64,000 nucleotides of DNA from JTS-AC122 sp050246015 (GCA_050246015.1 JBFWWU010000010.1:124001-188000), one strand, 5' to 3'; positions 45,826 through 54,404 are shown, numbered from the stretch's first letter. Numbers and translations: made by a program. Notes: generated from the letters alone by a model not told the origin.

Positions 45826-46723
45826 CCGCCCCTCCCCCGAGACTCCTCGGATCGCCGGACTTCAGGTGCAGCGATGTGGAATCGCCCGCGGGGGCGGGCG
45901 GAGCGGCGGTCATCGCGTTGTTCAGAACGACGCGCCGGACTTGCAGGATCGAATACTCGCCGGCGTCCGTCGCGAACGTGCGCTGTCCCAGACCGAAGTA
46001 CGACCCGTGCCCGCGGTCGTCCCACTCGGTCTTTCGCGCCAGGCGGATGGCCGGATCGGGACTCGCCTCCGACCCTGGGTAGCGAGTCGGGATGAGCGCG
46101 ACGGCGTGCCCGCCGTTGGTCCACAGGATGTTCGCCGGCGCCCACACGACGTCGCGCAGGTCCTTTGGCTCCTCGATCCGGATCTCCTTGATGCGGGTGT
46201 ACGGCACCCAGTAGTACCGCCCGTCGATGATCGCTTCGAGCATGGGCCCCAGGCGTGTATCGGCATCGGCGATCCATTCGAACGCCGCGCTGGGCGCATC
46301 CGCCGCAGCGGTCTCGATCATCCCCGAGACCGTCGGCGCGCTCTCGAAGGCCTGATCGCGGATCTGCTCCGCCTCGGCGTAGCGTCCGAGCCCCGCGAGA
46401 TTCGCCGATTGCAGGAGCAGCCCGACCCACTCGTCGGGCTGACCCATGACCAGCGGCATCCGGCGTCCCGCGAAGATCTCGGCCCGCAGCGCCTCGCTGT
46501 TGAGGGCTGGTCGGCAGACCTGCGCCATCAGCAGCGTGGATGGGTCCATGTCCGCCGCCACGTTGAGCTGCGTCATCGCCCGGTCCCATCGGCCCAGCAC
46601 GCACAGCAGTTGAAAGAGAAACACGCGCAGTTTCGAGTCCGCGGGCTTGGCCTTCACGGCGGTTTGCAGTTCGGCGAGCGCTTCATCGAGGCGCCCCGCT
46701 TGCACGAGTTCTTCGGGCTTCAT
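45818..46723 (-). CDS. tagJ: ImpE/TagJ-family type VI secretion accessory protein
   Basis: A 301-residue protein. An N-terminal TPR-like helical domain (EELVQAGRLDEALAELQTAVKAKPADSKLRVFLFQLLCVLGRWDRAMTQL) followed by the ImpE signature: DADTRLGPMLEAIIDGRYYWVPYTRIKEIRIEEPKDLRDVVWAPA and VALIPTRYPGSE. TagJ binds the sheath protein TssB and modulates contractile-sheath turnover in some systems. It is the first gene of the four-gene block; the ATG at 46723 is followed directly by the family start. tssB, tssC, hcp, vgrG, tssK, tssM and clpV are not in the window. Confidence 0.9.
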   Translation of the reverse strand: MKPEELVQAGRLDEALAELQTAVKAKPADSKLRVFLFQLLCVLGRWDRAMTQLNVAADMDPSTLLMAQVCRPALNSEALRAEIFAGRRMPLVMGQPDEWVGLLLQSANLAGLGRYAEAEQIRDQAFESAPTVSGMIETAAADAPSAAFEWIADADTRLGPMLEAIIDGRYYWVPYTRIKEIRIEEPKDLRDVVWAPANILWTNGGHAVALIPTRYPGSEASPDPAIRLARKTEWDDRGHGSYFGLGQRTFATDAGEYSILQVRRVVLNNAMTAAPPAPAGDSTSLHLKSGDPRSLGGGAGG

Positions 46724-47012
46724 CGAGGTAGTGTAGCAGAAGGGTGTTGGACGTTGGGAGGAGGCGGGCTCGCCGGGCGGGACGCGCGTGTGGGAACCGG
46801 TGTGGGGGGGATGTGCGAATAGACCTGCCGCACGGCGCAGGTTCGCCGGGCGATCGCGTGGCCAGCGGAATACACTGAAAGCCCGCCGGGAAATCATCGG
46901 GCGGAATCGGTAGATGTTCGTATACTGCTTGCCGAGGTGAGCCGGATCTGAAAGCGTGGACCGGGTGGGGAGTGGGGGTTCGACAGGACCGTCAGGAAGG
47001 TAGAACGAGATC
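46724..47012. promoter_or_regulatory. Divergent promoter region between tagJ and pilT
   Basis: This 289-bp gap serves both the T6SS block and pilT. A strong -10-like TATACT lies at 46921-46926 on the plus strand, about 87 bp before pilT, though no good -35 hexamer is seen at 17 bp. GGAAGG precedes the pilT ATG. No operator is recognised. Confidence 0.35.
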
Positions 47013-48170
47013 ATGACCGTAGCGACCGATTCGACGACGACGGAAGCATCCGCCGGGCACGTCAGCCTCGACCCCGACCGCAAGCACGATCCGCACGCGA
47101 CGCGCTTCGGCGACTTCCTCAAGGCGGCGATCAAGTTCGAAGCGTCCGACCTGCTGCTCAAAACGAACAAGGCCCCGGTTATTCGGCTTCGCGGACTCTT
47201 GAAATCGCTGGAAGCGCCGGCGATCACGGGAGAAGAGTTTCACTCGATCTGCAAGCACATCCTCACCGACGAGCAGATGATCGACCTGCACAAGTTCGGG
47301 TCGGTGGACTTCGCGTACGACTACGACGATAACAACCGCTTCCGCGTGAACCTGTTCCAGGCGCGAGGGAAGATCTCGGTGGCGGCGCGCCTCATCACGA
47401 GCAAGATCCGCCGGTTCGAGGAACTGTACCTCCCGCCCACGATGAGCGATATCGCGATGCAGCCGCAGGGGATCGTGCTGCTCTCGGGCGTGACAGGCTC
47501 GGGCAAGTCCACGACGATCGCGGCGATGCTGGATTATGTGAACGAGCGCAAGCCGGTGCACATCGTGACGATCGAAGACCCGATCGAATATATCTTCAAG
47601 GACAAGAAGGCCACGATCAACCAGCGCGAGATCGGGATCGACTGCCTGAACTTCAAGATCGCGCTGCGGGCGCTGGTGCGTGAGAACCCGGACATCGTGC
47701 TGGTCGGTGAAATGCGAGACCAGGAGACGTTCGAGGCGGCGCTGCACGCCGCGGAGACGGGCCACCTGGTGTACGGGACGATCCACGCGTCGAGCACGAC
47801 GCAGACATTCAGCCGAATCTACGGGCTGTTCCCGTCGGAAGAAGTGGAGCAGGTGCGCAAGATCCTGGGGTACCAGATGCGGGCGTTCGTGTACCAGAAA
47901 CTGCTGCCGACGCTGCGTCCGGAGATCCACCGCATCCCGGGCCTGGAGATCCTGATCAACAACTCGGTCGTGCGAAAGCACATCCTGGAAGGGCGCGAGG
48001 GGGAGCTGCGCGAGTACCTCAAGACGATCGAAGCCCAGCAGACGGGAATGAAGGACTTCAACCAGTCGCTGGTGGAACTCGTGGAGCAGGAATACATCCA
48101 CATGCGGGTGGCGATGGAAGCGACGCCGAACGCCGACGAGTTGACGATGCGCCTGAAGAAACTCGGCTGA
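47013..48170 (+). CDS. Type IV pilus retraction ATPase, PilT/PilU family
   Basis: A 385-residue hexameric secretion ATPase. ASDLLLKTNKAPVIRLRG and FAYDYDDNNRFRVNLFQARGKISVAARLI form the N-terminal domain. Walker A GVTGSGKSTT at 159-168, Asp box IVTIEDPIEYIF, Walker B RENPDIVLVGEMRDQET and His box GHLVYGTIHASSTTQT define the family. The AIRNLIRE-like C-terminal motif of PilT is replaced by less conserved helices, making PilU equally possible. It acts at the cytoplasmic base of type IV pili in twitching motility. It is a single gene here, without other pil genes. Confidence 0.88.
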   Translation: MTVATDSTTTEASAGHVSLDPDRKHDPHATRFGDFLKAAIKFEASDLLLKTNKAPVIRLRGLLKSLEAPAITGEEFHSICKHILTDEQMIDLHKFGSVDFAYDYDDNNRFRVNLFQARGKISVAARLITSKIRRFEELYLPPTMSDIAMQPQGIVLLSGVTGSGKSTTIAAMLDYVNERKPVHIVTIEDPIEYIFKDKKATINQREIGIDCLNFKIALRALVRENPDIVLVGEMRDQETFEAALHAAETGHLVYGTIHASSTTQTFSRIYGLFPSEEVEQVRKILGYQMRAFVYQKLLPTLRPEIHRIPGLEILINNSVVRKHILEGREGELREYLKTIEAQQTGMKDFNQSLVELVEQEYIHMRVAMEATPNADELTMRLKKLG

Positions 48171-48237
48171 GCCGCCCGAGGCGGACGCGGCCCGTCCCGG
48201 CGTGGTGGCCGCGGGAGAACACGCTTCCAGAATGGAC

Positions 48238-48261
48238 AAGGACGGCCGTTTGGCCGTCCTT
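48238..48261. terminator. Terminator-like hairpin between pilT and tRNA-Leu
   Basis: Perfect 10-bp stem AAGGACGGCC / GGCCGTCCTT around GTTT, symmetric for both strands; neither side has a clear T-run. It lies between convergent transcription of pilT and the tRNA. Confidence 0.4.
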
Positions 48262-48266
48262 GCAAG

Positions 48267-48350
48267 TGCCCAGGAGAGGACTTGAACCTCCATGCCCTTG
48301 CGGGCGCTACCACCTCAAGGTAGTGCGTCTGCCAATTTCGCCACCTGGGC
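48267..48350 (-). tRNA. tRNA-Leu (anticodon GAG)
   Basis: An 84-base class II tRNA. Acceptor GCCCAGG pairs with CCTGGGC before the discriminator A. The anticodon stem CTACC / GGTAG encloses TTGAGGT, giving GAG. The variable arm GCGCCCGCAAGGGCAT and the T arm GGTTCAAGTCC confirm leucine. CCA is not encoded. Confidence 0.95.
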
Positions 48351-48458
48351 AGGTGTTCGCGGCGGGCCGATGCACGATCCGCGAAGGCCGAACGATATCG
48401 CGTTTGACCCGAAGAGTCGAGTTCCGTCGCGTTAGAAGCGGCGCGAACCCGCCGTGCG

Positions 48459-49964
48459 CTATTGCCCCTGCGCCAGTGAATAGCCCGGGTGGCCGTCGAA
48501 TGTTCGCAGTAACTCAAAGCATGACACCGCGAAGCGCTCGGCGATCCGGTCGAGCAGGGCAATGATCGGGCCTTGTCCAAACCGCCCCGGTTCGATCCCG
48601 GGCTTGAGTTCAAATCGAGCGCGGTAGTAGTCGGTGCATTCGGTGAACACCGAGCCGGTGGGCCAGACCTGCGTACCGCGGTTGGAGATGAGCGTCAGAC
48701 GGAACGGGGTATCGGTCGCGAGGCGTCCGAGAATCTCGGCCAGTTCAAAGACCGCGATCGGCTCGTCGATGTAGACGTCCGCGCCGCTCACGTGCTTCTG
48801 GACCTGCGTGAAGGTGTGCATCACGGTCTGCGTGGTGGGTCGTGGGAGAGGCCGGAAGGTGATCGAGTCGCCCCCCCCTCCCCCCCCAGCGGCCGCCGAC
48901 TGGCGCGGCGGGATCGACTGGGGTGTCTGCCCGAGGCGCTTGATGATCTGCCGGATGTAGTCGTCGGTGCGCAGGGCGGTCGCGGGGTTGTTGCCGAAGT
49001 CGCCGGTGTGGACGCCGTCCTCCAGCGCGCGGAGCAGCGCGTTCTCGATGGTGTCGGCGTGCTTGAGCAGGCCGATGTGCCGGAGCATCATGAGCCCGGA
49101 AAGAAGCAGCGCGGTGGGGTTGGCGATGCCCTTGCCCACGATGTCCGGCGCGGTGCCGTGGACCGCCTCGAAGATGCTGATGTTGTTCCCGATGTTCGCG
49201 GAGGGGGCGAACCCGAGCCCCCCGACGAGCCCCGCGGCCAGGTCCGACACGATGTCGCCCTGGAGGTTGGGCAGGACGATCATCTTGTAGGCGTGCGGCT
49301 TGAGGACGAGGTTCATGCACAGCGCGTCGATGATGACGTCCGCTGTCTTGATCTCCGGGAACTCCTGCGCCACCTTGCGGAATCGATCCAGGAAGAGCCC
49401 GTCGGTCATCTTCATGATGTTGGCTTTGTGCCCGCAGTGGACGGTGTCGATGCCCAGGCGTCGAGCGGTCTGAAAGGCGAATCGGTGCACCTGGTCGGAT
49501 CCCGGCGCGGTGATGAGGCGCTTGCACTGCATGACGTCGGAAGAGACGCGGTGCTCGATCCCGCCGTAGGTGTCTTCGAGGTTCTCGCGCACGATGAAGA
49601 AGTCAACGGGGATGCCCGCGCGGCTGAAAACGGTCTCGACACCCGGGAGCGACTGGAACCGGCGTAGGTTGGCGAACGCGGACCAGAGTTTGCGCGCGGT
49701 GACATTGATGGATTTGCCCCCCGTGCCCTTGGGGGTCTCCATGGGCCCCTTGAAGAGGATGCCGCACTCTTCGACGGTGCGGATGGCGTCGTCGGACATG
49801 CCGCGGGTGTTCCCGGCGAGGAACATGCGTGCGCCCATTTCGATGGGGACGAAGTCGATATGAGCCAGCGCCCCCGCCGCGTCGAAGAGCGCGAGGGTGG
49901 CGTCCATGATCTCGGGGCCGATGCCGTCGCCCTTGGCCAGGGCGATGCGGAGGGGGGGGGGCAT
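48459..49964 (-). CDS. icd: Isocitrate dehydrogenase (NADP), long form with C-terminal extension
   Basis: A 501-residue beta-decarboxylating dehydrogenase that converts isocitrate to 2-oxoglutarate in the TCA cycle. The N-terminus has RIALAKGDGIGPEIMDATL; the substrate loop KGTGGKSINVTARKLW has the isocitrate-type S-x-N-x-x-x-R; FFIVRENLEDTYGGIEH, PNLQGDIVSDLAAGLVGGLGFAPSANIG and AVHGTAPDIVGKGIANPTALLLS are conserved. A C-terminal domain of about 130 residues, as in Thermus and Rickettsia IDHs, is joined by a glycine-rich linker. The ATG at 49964 is preceded by AGGAG. Ten C residues follow the start codon and further C-runs encode the linker. Confidence 0.9.
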   Translation of the reverse strand: MPPPLRIALAKGDGIGPEIMDATLALFDAAGALAHIDFVPIEMGARMFLAGNTRGMSDDAIRTVEECGILFKGPMETPKGTGGKSINVTARKLWSAFANLRRFQSLPGVETVFSRAGIPVDFFIVRENLEDTYGGIEHRVSSDVMQCKRLITAPGSDQVHRFAFQTARRLGIDTVHCGHKANIMKMTDGLFLDRFRKVAQEFPEIKTADVIIDALCMNLVLKPHAYKMIVLPNLQGDIVSDLAAGLVGGLGFAPSANIGNNISIFEAVHGTAPDIVGKGIANPTALLLSGLMMLRHIGLLKHADTIENALLRALEDGVHTGDFGNNPATALRTDDYIRQIIKRLGQTPQSIPPRQSAAAGGGGGGDSITFRPLPRPTTQTVMHTFTQVQKHVSGADVYIDEPIAVFELAEILGRLATDTPFRLTLISNRGTQVWPTGSVFTECTDYYRARFELKPGIEPGRFGQGPIIALLDRIAERFAVSCFELLRTFDGHPGYSLAQGQ

Positions 49965-50060
49965 AAAGACTCCTGCGGAGCGAGAGAAGGGGCGGTCTAC
50001 AGATGATCGGCGAAAGAATACGCCGCGTTGTCGAAGTTGTATCGCACGGCGCATGAACCG

Positions 50061-50415
50061 CTACGCGTCGGCTAACAGGCTCTTGAGTGGCGCAACAAGT
50101 GCCGGAACATGTACCGTGGCTACTTTCCAGATCAGGTCGTCATCGATGACCCCGTACTCGTGGGCGAGTCGGTGGCGCTGGGCTTGAATCGCAGACCACG
50201 GTACCTCCGGGTGAGCCTCGCGGAACACGCGGGACACAAGCCGCGAGGCTTCGCCGATGACCTCGACCTGTCGCTCGACCGCCGAACGGAGCAGCAGGTC
50301 TTTCGCGTAATCCTAGCGGGTCTTGCCCCGCAAATGAGATCACGGCTTCGCCGGCGAGGCGCATGTCTTCGAGGTACGCCGGGTCCCGCGCCGGGTCTTC
50401 CTTCCTACGCGGCAT
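50061..50415 (-). pseudogene. hepT: Frameshifted hepT (MntA-HepT-like toxin)
   Basis: Reading from the ATG at 50415 gives MPRRKEDP..DPAYLEDMRLAGEAVISFAGQDP, a HepT/DUF86 N-terminus. Homology then continues only in another frame: DYAKDLLLRSAVERQVEVIGEASRLVS, then HPEVPWSAIQAQRHRLAHEYG, with the catalytic RX4HXY motif intact, and ends at the TAG 50061-50063. The total length, 355 bases, is one more than a multiple of three, and the break lies near 50308-50320. A single extra base therefore disrupts the gene. Its start overlaps the end of the nucleotidyltransferase gene by 11 bp, the usual arrangement of mntA-hepT pairs. Confidence 0.75.
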
Positions 50416-50707
50416 ACAGCACCCGGTGATTCGCCATGATCGACGCGAGGCGGAATCGGTTGCGGATGAGTCTCTTCTCCACGACATCGACGGGGCGGCC
50501 GAAGATCTCGCGGAGTTCGGCCTCGATGACGGGCGTGTTCTCGAACGTGAAGCCGTGGCCGGGGAGGAACTCGAGCATGACGTCCACGTCGCTGCCGGGT
50601 TTGAAGTCATCGCCGAGTGCGGAGCCAAAGAGCGAGAACTCCCCAACGCCCCACCGTTGACAGAAGGCGCGGATCGACGCATCGGGGATGCGAAGCGGCT
50701 CGTGCAT
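50405..50707 (-). CDS. mntA: MNT-domain nucleotidyltransferase (MntA-like antitoxin)
   Basis: A 100-residue protein with the minimal nucleotidyltransferase pattern: EFSLFGSALGDDFKPGSDVDVMLEF (GSX10DXD). It then has the FENTPVIEAELREIFGRPVDVVEKR helix. MntA antitoxins neutralise HepT RNases by adding AMP groups. The start at 50707 is the family-like one; an ATG at 50719 is an alternative and neither has a clear ribosome site. Its partner toxin gene downstream carries a frameshift. Confidence 0.75.
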   Translation of the reverse strand: MHEPLRIPDASIRAFCQRWGVGEFSLFGSALGDDFKPGSDVDVMLEFLPGHGFTFENTPVIEAELREIFGRPVDVVEKRLIRNRFRLASIMANHRVLYAA

Positions 50708-50719
50708 CTCTGTGCACAT

Positions 50720-51336
50720 TGTACGCTGCGGAAGGGGGAAGACCCAAACTCGAACCACCTCCCGCGATCTTCTTCGCGTCCTCTGCGCCACGGGTCCGTG
50801 TCGTGAGGGAGAGTGCTGTTGGGGAGCGAGCCAGATGGTCGAATGGTCGAACGGCAAAGATACTGACCCGCCAAGCCGGGTCAGTGCCACGGTGAAAGTC
50901 GATGCCACCCGCCGAGAGTAGATCGGCTCTAGGGTACGCAGGAGCGATGCAGAGTTCGGAGAGCGGCAGAATGTGCGCGTTGAATTGAACTTTCAACGGC
51001 GACTTATCACTCTCCTATTACCCCCAGTGCCAACTTGGCCCAGCCGTGCCACACGATTGAACCCACAGGATCATTGCCAGAGTGTGGTTCTTCTCGCCCT
51101 GTGGACGAAATCGAGCGAGCATCAAATCAAATAGTTTCCAAAGCGGCAATGTGATCTCGCCGTAGTCACGGGCAGAGATATCGATACCTGTTGGAAGTGC
51201 TTGTGGAACACCCTTGATCTGCTTCGGCATGCTGCTACAACTCTATCGCGCACACTACTTGGTGTACGCGACAGAAACGACACCCGATCGGCTGCATCTC
51301 TCATGGCCGATGCCGCACACCCGCATACTATTCGTC
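50720..51336. other. Intergenic region between mntA and hicB
   Basis: A 617-base stretch with visibly lower GC than its surroundings around 50930-51330. A 70-codon frame on the minus strand (51018-51230; starts MPKQIKGVPQALPTGIDIS) could be a small protein or a fragment, but I recognise no family and its C-terminus (CGTAGPSWHWG) looks random. No repeat or RNA gene is recognised. Confidence 0.35.
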
Positions 51337-51573
51337 ATGGCAGTCAAACGACCGGTTGATACGGCTAAGGGGCGTGAGTTCAGCGTCATCATCGAGCAGG
51401 ACGCCGAGGGGTGGTACGTCGCGTCGGTGCCCGAACTGCGTGGCTGCCACACGCAGGCCAAGTCGCTCGACGTGCTGATGAAGCGGGTGCGAGAGGCGAT
51501 CGATGTGTGCATCGACGCGGATCGCAGCGGAACGCGCAATCGATTCATCGGCGTGCAGCGGATCGCGGTGTAG
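51337..51573 (+). CDS. hicB: HicB-type antitoxin
   Basis: A 78-residue protein of the HicB family: FSVIIEQDAEGWYVASVPELRGCHTQAKSLDVLMKRVREAIDVCI is the partially degraded RNase H-like fold. No helix-turn-helix is attached, so it is a short HicB. It precedes the toxin gene by one base, giving antitoxin-toxin order with near overlap. Confidence 0.9.
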   Translation: MAVKRPVDTAKGREFSVIIEQDAEGWYVASVPELRGCHTQAKSLDVLMKRVREAIDVCIDADRSGTRNRFIGVQRIAV

Positions 51574-51574
51574 G

Positions 51575-51799
51575 ATGCCCAAACTCCCGCGAATCCGAGG
51601 GAAGGCGTTGATCGCCGCGCTGCGCCGTGCGGGATTTGCGGTCGTTCGCGTAAGAGGAAGCCATCATTTCTTGAAGCATCCGGACGGTCGTGCGACTGTT
51701 GTACCTGTGCATGCAGGCGAGACGATCGGCCCCGGTCTTCTGAGCAAGATCCTCGCAGACTGCGAGATGTCCGCACAAGATCTGCATCGGCTGGTTTAG
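51575..51799 (+). CDS. hicA: HicA-type mRNA interferase toxin
   Basis: A 74-residue basic protein with the double-stranded RNA-binding fold of HicA: KALIAALRRAGFAVVRVRGSHHFLKHPDGRATVVPVHAGETIGPGLLSKIL. The conserved GSHH histidines are the catalytic core. HicA cleaves mRNA until bound by HicB. The frame is intact. Confidence 0.93.
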   Translation: MPKLPRIRGKALIAALRRAGFAVVRVRGSHHFLKHPDGRATVVPVHAGETIGPGLLSKILADCEMSAQDLHRLV

Positions 51800-51904
51800 T
51801 CTGATATTCGGGCGAAGCAGTTCCGACGCCGAGCCGCCTCTCGCGTGCCGCCGCACGGGATCGGCTCGATCGCACGATCCGTCGGAACGCCGGGAGATTC
51901 GTAG

Positions 51905-51934
51905 CAAAACAGGCCCGTGCTCGCGCACGGGCCT
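51905..51934 (-). terminator. dnaK terminator
   Basis: On the minus strand: AGGCCCGTGC gcga GCACGGGCCT followed by GTTTTGC, about 40 bp after the dnaK stop. Perfect 10-bp stem. Confidence 0.85.
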
Positions 51935-51971
51935 GCCGATGAGGCGATCTGGATTTCACCGAGATCGGCGA

Positions 51972-53933
51972 TCAGTCTTTGACCTCGAACTCGGCGTCGA
52001 TCACGTCGTCGTTCTTCTTGCCGCCCGAAGCGGGTTCGGCTGCGCCCGATGGCGCGGCGCCCGCCGAGGGTCCGGCCCCCGCGGCGCCGCCGGCTTGCTT
52101 GGCGGCTTCCTCGTAGATCACCTTGCCCAGTTCCTGCGACGCGGTTTCCAGTTCCTTGACGGCGGCTTCGATCGCTGCCTGGTCGTCGCCCTTGATCTTG
52201 TCCTCAAGGTTCGAGATCGCCGACTCAATGCGCCCTCGCACGTCAGGCGAAACCTTCGCGCCGTGCTCTTCGAGACTCTTGCGGGTCTGGTGCACCATGC
52301 CGTCGGCGCGGTTCTTCAGGTCGATGACCTCGCGGCGCTTCTTGTCCTCGGCGGCGTGGGCCTCGGCGTCGCGCTTCATGCGCTCGATCTCCCCCTTGTC
52401 CAGCCCGCCGGAGTTGGTGATCTTGATGTCGGCCTTCTTGCTCGTCGCCTTGTCCGTCGCGGTGACGGTCAGGATGCCGTTGGCGTCGATGGAGAACTCG
52501 ACCTCGATCTGCGGCATGCCGCGCGGCGCGGGCGCGATGCCCGCCAGTTCGAACTGCCCGAGCGTGCGGTTATCGCGGGCGAACTCTCGCTCGCCTTGGA
52601 GAACATGGATCTGCACGCTGGGCTGGTTGTCGCTGGCGGTCGAGAAGGTTTCCTTCTTGCTGGTCGGGATGGTGGTGTTCTTCTCGATGAGTTTGGTCAT
52701 CACGCCGCCGAGGGTTTCGACGCCGAGCGAGAGGGGGGTCACGTCGAGCAGGAGAACGTCCTTGACGTCGCCCTTGAGGACGCCGCCCTGGATGGCCGCG
52801 CCAACCGCGACGACTTCGTCGGGGTTTACGCTGCGGTTGGGCTCCTTGCCGAAGATTTCCTTGGCGATCTGCTGCGCCCTGGGCATGCGGGTGGAGCCGC
52901 CGACGAGGACAACCTCGTCGATCTTGCTCGCGTCGATCTTGGCGTCCTTCAGAGCCTGGAGGCACGGCGCCTTGAGCCGCTCGAAGAGGTCGTTACAGAG
53001 CGACTCGAACTTGGAGCGGGTGATGGAGACCTGCAGGTGCTTGGGCCCGTTCTGATCCGCCGTGATGAACGGCAGATTCACGGTCGTCTCCTGCATGGTT
53101 GAAAGTTCAACCTTCGCCTTCTCGGCGGCTTCCTTCAGGCGCTGCAGGGCCATGGCATCCTTGCGGATGTCGATGCCTTCCTTGCGCTTGAACTCGTCGG
53201 CGAGGTGGTCGATGAGCCGCTGGTCCCAGTCATCGCCGCCGAGGTGCGTATCGCCGTTGGTCGCGAGGACTTCAAACACGCCGTCGCCAATGTCCAGCAG
53301 GGACACGTCGAAGGTACCACCGCCCAGATCGAACACCGCGATCTTCTCGTTGGTCTTCTTGTCCAGGCCGTACGCGAGCGCCGCGGCGGTGGGCTCGTTG
53401 ATGATTCGTTCCACCTTGAGACCGGCGATCTCGCCGGCGTCCTTGGTCGCCTGACGCTGGGCGTCGTTGAAGTAAGCGGGGACGGTGATGACGGCACGGT
53501 CCACCTTCTCGCCGAGGTAATCCTCGGCGGTCTTCTTAAGATCCTGAAGAATGAACGCGGAGATCTGCTGCGGGGTGAACTCGCCCTGGTTCACGCGCAC
53601 CTTCACGAAGTCGTCCGCCCCGCCGGTGATGGTGTAAGGCACTTTGGCTTCTTCGTTGCCGCTCTTGCCGTAACCGGAGTCGCCGCCGGAACTCACTTCC
53701 ACCCGCCGGCGTCCCATGAATCGCTTGATGGAGTACACCGTGTTCTTGGGGTTCGTGACCTGCTGGTGCTTCGCGGGCTGGCCGACGAGGCGCTCGCCCT
53801 TCTCCGTGAACGCGACAACCGATGGCGTCACGCGGTTGCCCGAGGAGTTGATGAGCACCTTGGGCTGGCCCCCCTCCATGATGGCGACACACGAGTTCGT
53901 CGTACCAAGGTCGATTCCGATGATTTTGGACAT
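51972..53933 (-). CDS. dnaK: Chaperone DnaK (Hsp70)
   Basis: A 653-residue Hsp70. The ATPase domain starts KIIGIDLGTTNSCVAIMEGG and contains DAGEIAGLKVERIINEPTAAALAYG, IAVFDLGGGTFDVSLLDIGDG and VVLVGGSTRMP. The substrate-binding domain includes LLLDVTPLSLGVETLGGVMTKLIEKNTTIPT. The tail ends in G/A-rich residues then DDVIDAEFEVKD, the DnaK C-terminal motif. AGGAAGGA lies 10 bp before the ATG at 53933. It is alone here: no grpE or dnaJ adjoins. No CIRCE element is visible upstream. Confidence 0.97.
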   Translation of the reverse strand: MSKIIGIDLGTTNSCVAIMEGGQPKVLINSSGNRVTPSVVAFTEKGERLVGQPAKHQQVTNPKNTVYSIKRFMGRRRVEVSSGGDSGYGKSGNEEAKVPYTITGGADDFVKVRVNQGEFTPQQISAFILQDLKKTAEDYLGEKVDRAVITVPAYFNDAQRQATKDAGEIAGLKVERIINEPTAAALAYGLDKKTNEKIAVFDLGGGTFDVSLLDIGDGVFEVLATNGDTHLGGDDWDQRLIDHLADEFKRKEGIDIRKDAMALQRLKEAAEKAKVELSTMQETTVNLPFITADQNGPKHLQVSITRSKFESLCNDLFERLKAPCLQALKDAKIDASKIDEVVLVGGSTRMPRAQQIAKEIFGKEPNRSVNPDEVVAVGAAIQGGVLKGDVKDVLLLDVTPLSLGVETLGGVMTKLIEKNTTIPTSKKETFSTASDNQPSVQIHVLQGEREFARDNRTLGQFELAGIAPAPRGMPQIEVEFSIDANGILTVTATDKATSKKADIKITNSGGLDKGEIERMKRDAEAHAAEDKKRREVIDLKNRADGMVHQTRKSLEEHGAKVSPDVRGRIESAISNLEDKIKGDDQAAIEAAVKELETASQELGKVIYEEAAKQAGGAAGAGPSAGAAPSGAAEPASGGKKNDDVIDAEFEVKD

Positions 53934-54072
53934 GTTGGTAGATTCCTTCCTGCCTGGCGAAGGCGCGCGGCACGAGAGATAGTGCAATCGCGGTGCCGAC
54001 CGGTGCATGTCAGATTCGACGCAGTGACTTGATCTGTGGCCGATATTAGGTGTCTGGGCGGGGTCTCAGGCG

Positions 54073-54097
54073 AAAAGACCTGTCGGAATGACAGGTC
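54073..54097 (-). terminator. Minus-strand terminator
   Basis: GACCTGTC attcc GACAGGTC followed by TTTT on the minus strand. It probably ends transcription from the glycine-rich gene, about 310 bp upstream, before dnaK. Confidence 0.65.
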
Positions 54098-54162
54098 ACA
54101 AAGCCCGTTGTGCGAGTTTCCCTACTCGCACTGTGACCAGTATCTAACTCGCTCCTGCTGAT

Positions 54163-54240
54163 GGGTTGGCCCGGATGTCGGCGTCTTCGTTGATGAGACA
54201 ATATTCAAGGCACAATTACAAGTTCAGGGCCACCAGCCGG
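54163..54240. repeat. Short duplicated sequence, copy 1
   Basis: About 45 bases from GGTTGGCCCGGATGTCGG through GATGAGACAATATTCAA match the copy at 55998-56113 at roughly 90 percent by eye, and a second block (TTCAGGGCCACCAGCC) also matches. The copies are in the same orientation and flank the glycine-rich gene. Confidence 0.55.
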
Positions 54241-54341
54241 CGGACGTGTCAAGCGGCGTCGAGCATTCGCCGGGGGGGGTGAAGGACGCGGAGCTGATCG
54301 CGGCGTTCTGCGAGGCGGTACGGCCGGGGGATGCGGGATGA
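54228..54341 (+). pseudogene. trpF: 3' remnant of trpF (phosphoribosylanthranilate isomerase)
   Basis: Translation from 54228 to the TGA at 54339 gives GHQPADVSSGVEHSPGGVKD then AELIAAFCEAVRPGDAG. DVSSGVE..PGxKD plus a final helix is the C-terminal signature of TrpF. No upstream part of the 200-residue enzyme is found; the preceding bases belong to the duplicated sequence. It is a decayed or truncated end. Confidence 0.6.
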
Positions 54342-54404
54342 TGTGCGCGGTAGTCTGCGTTTGTGGAGATCAGTACCGATCCCAGCAGAAAGACATATGT
54401 TGAG

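Noticed and set aside
53934..54070. CIRCE or HrcA operator before dnaK
   Set aside because: No TTAGCACTC/GAGTGCTAA-like inverted repeat is visible; only a weak GCAC/GTGC pair.
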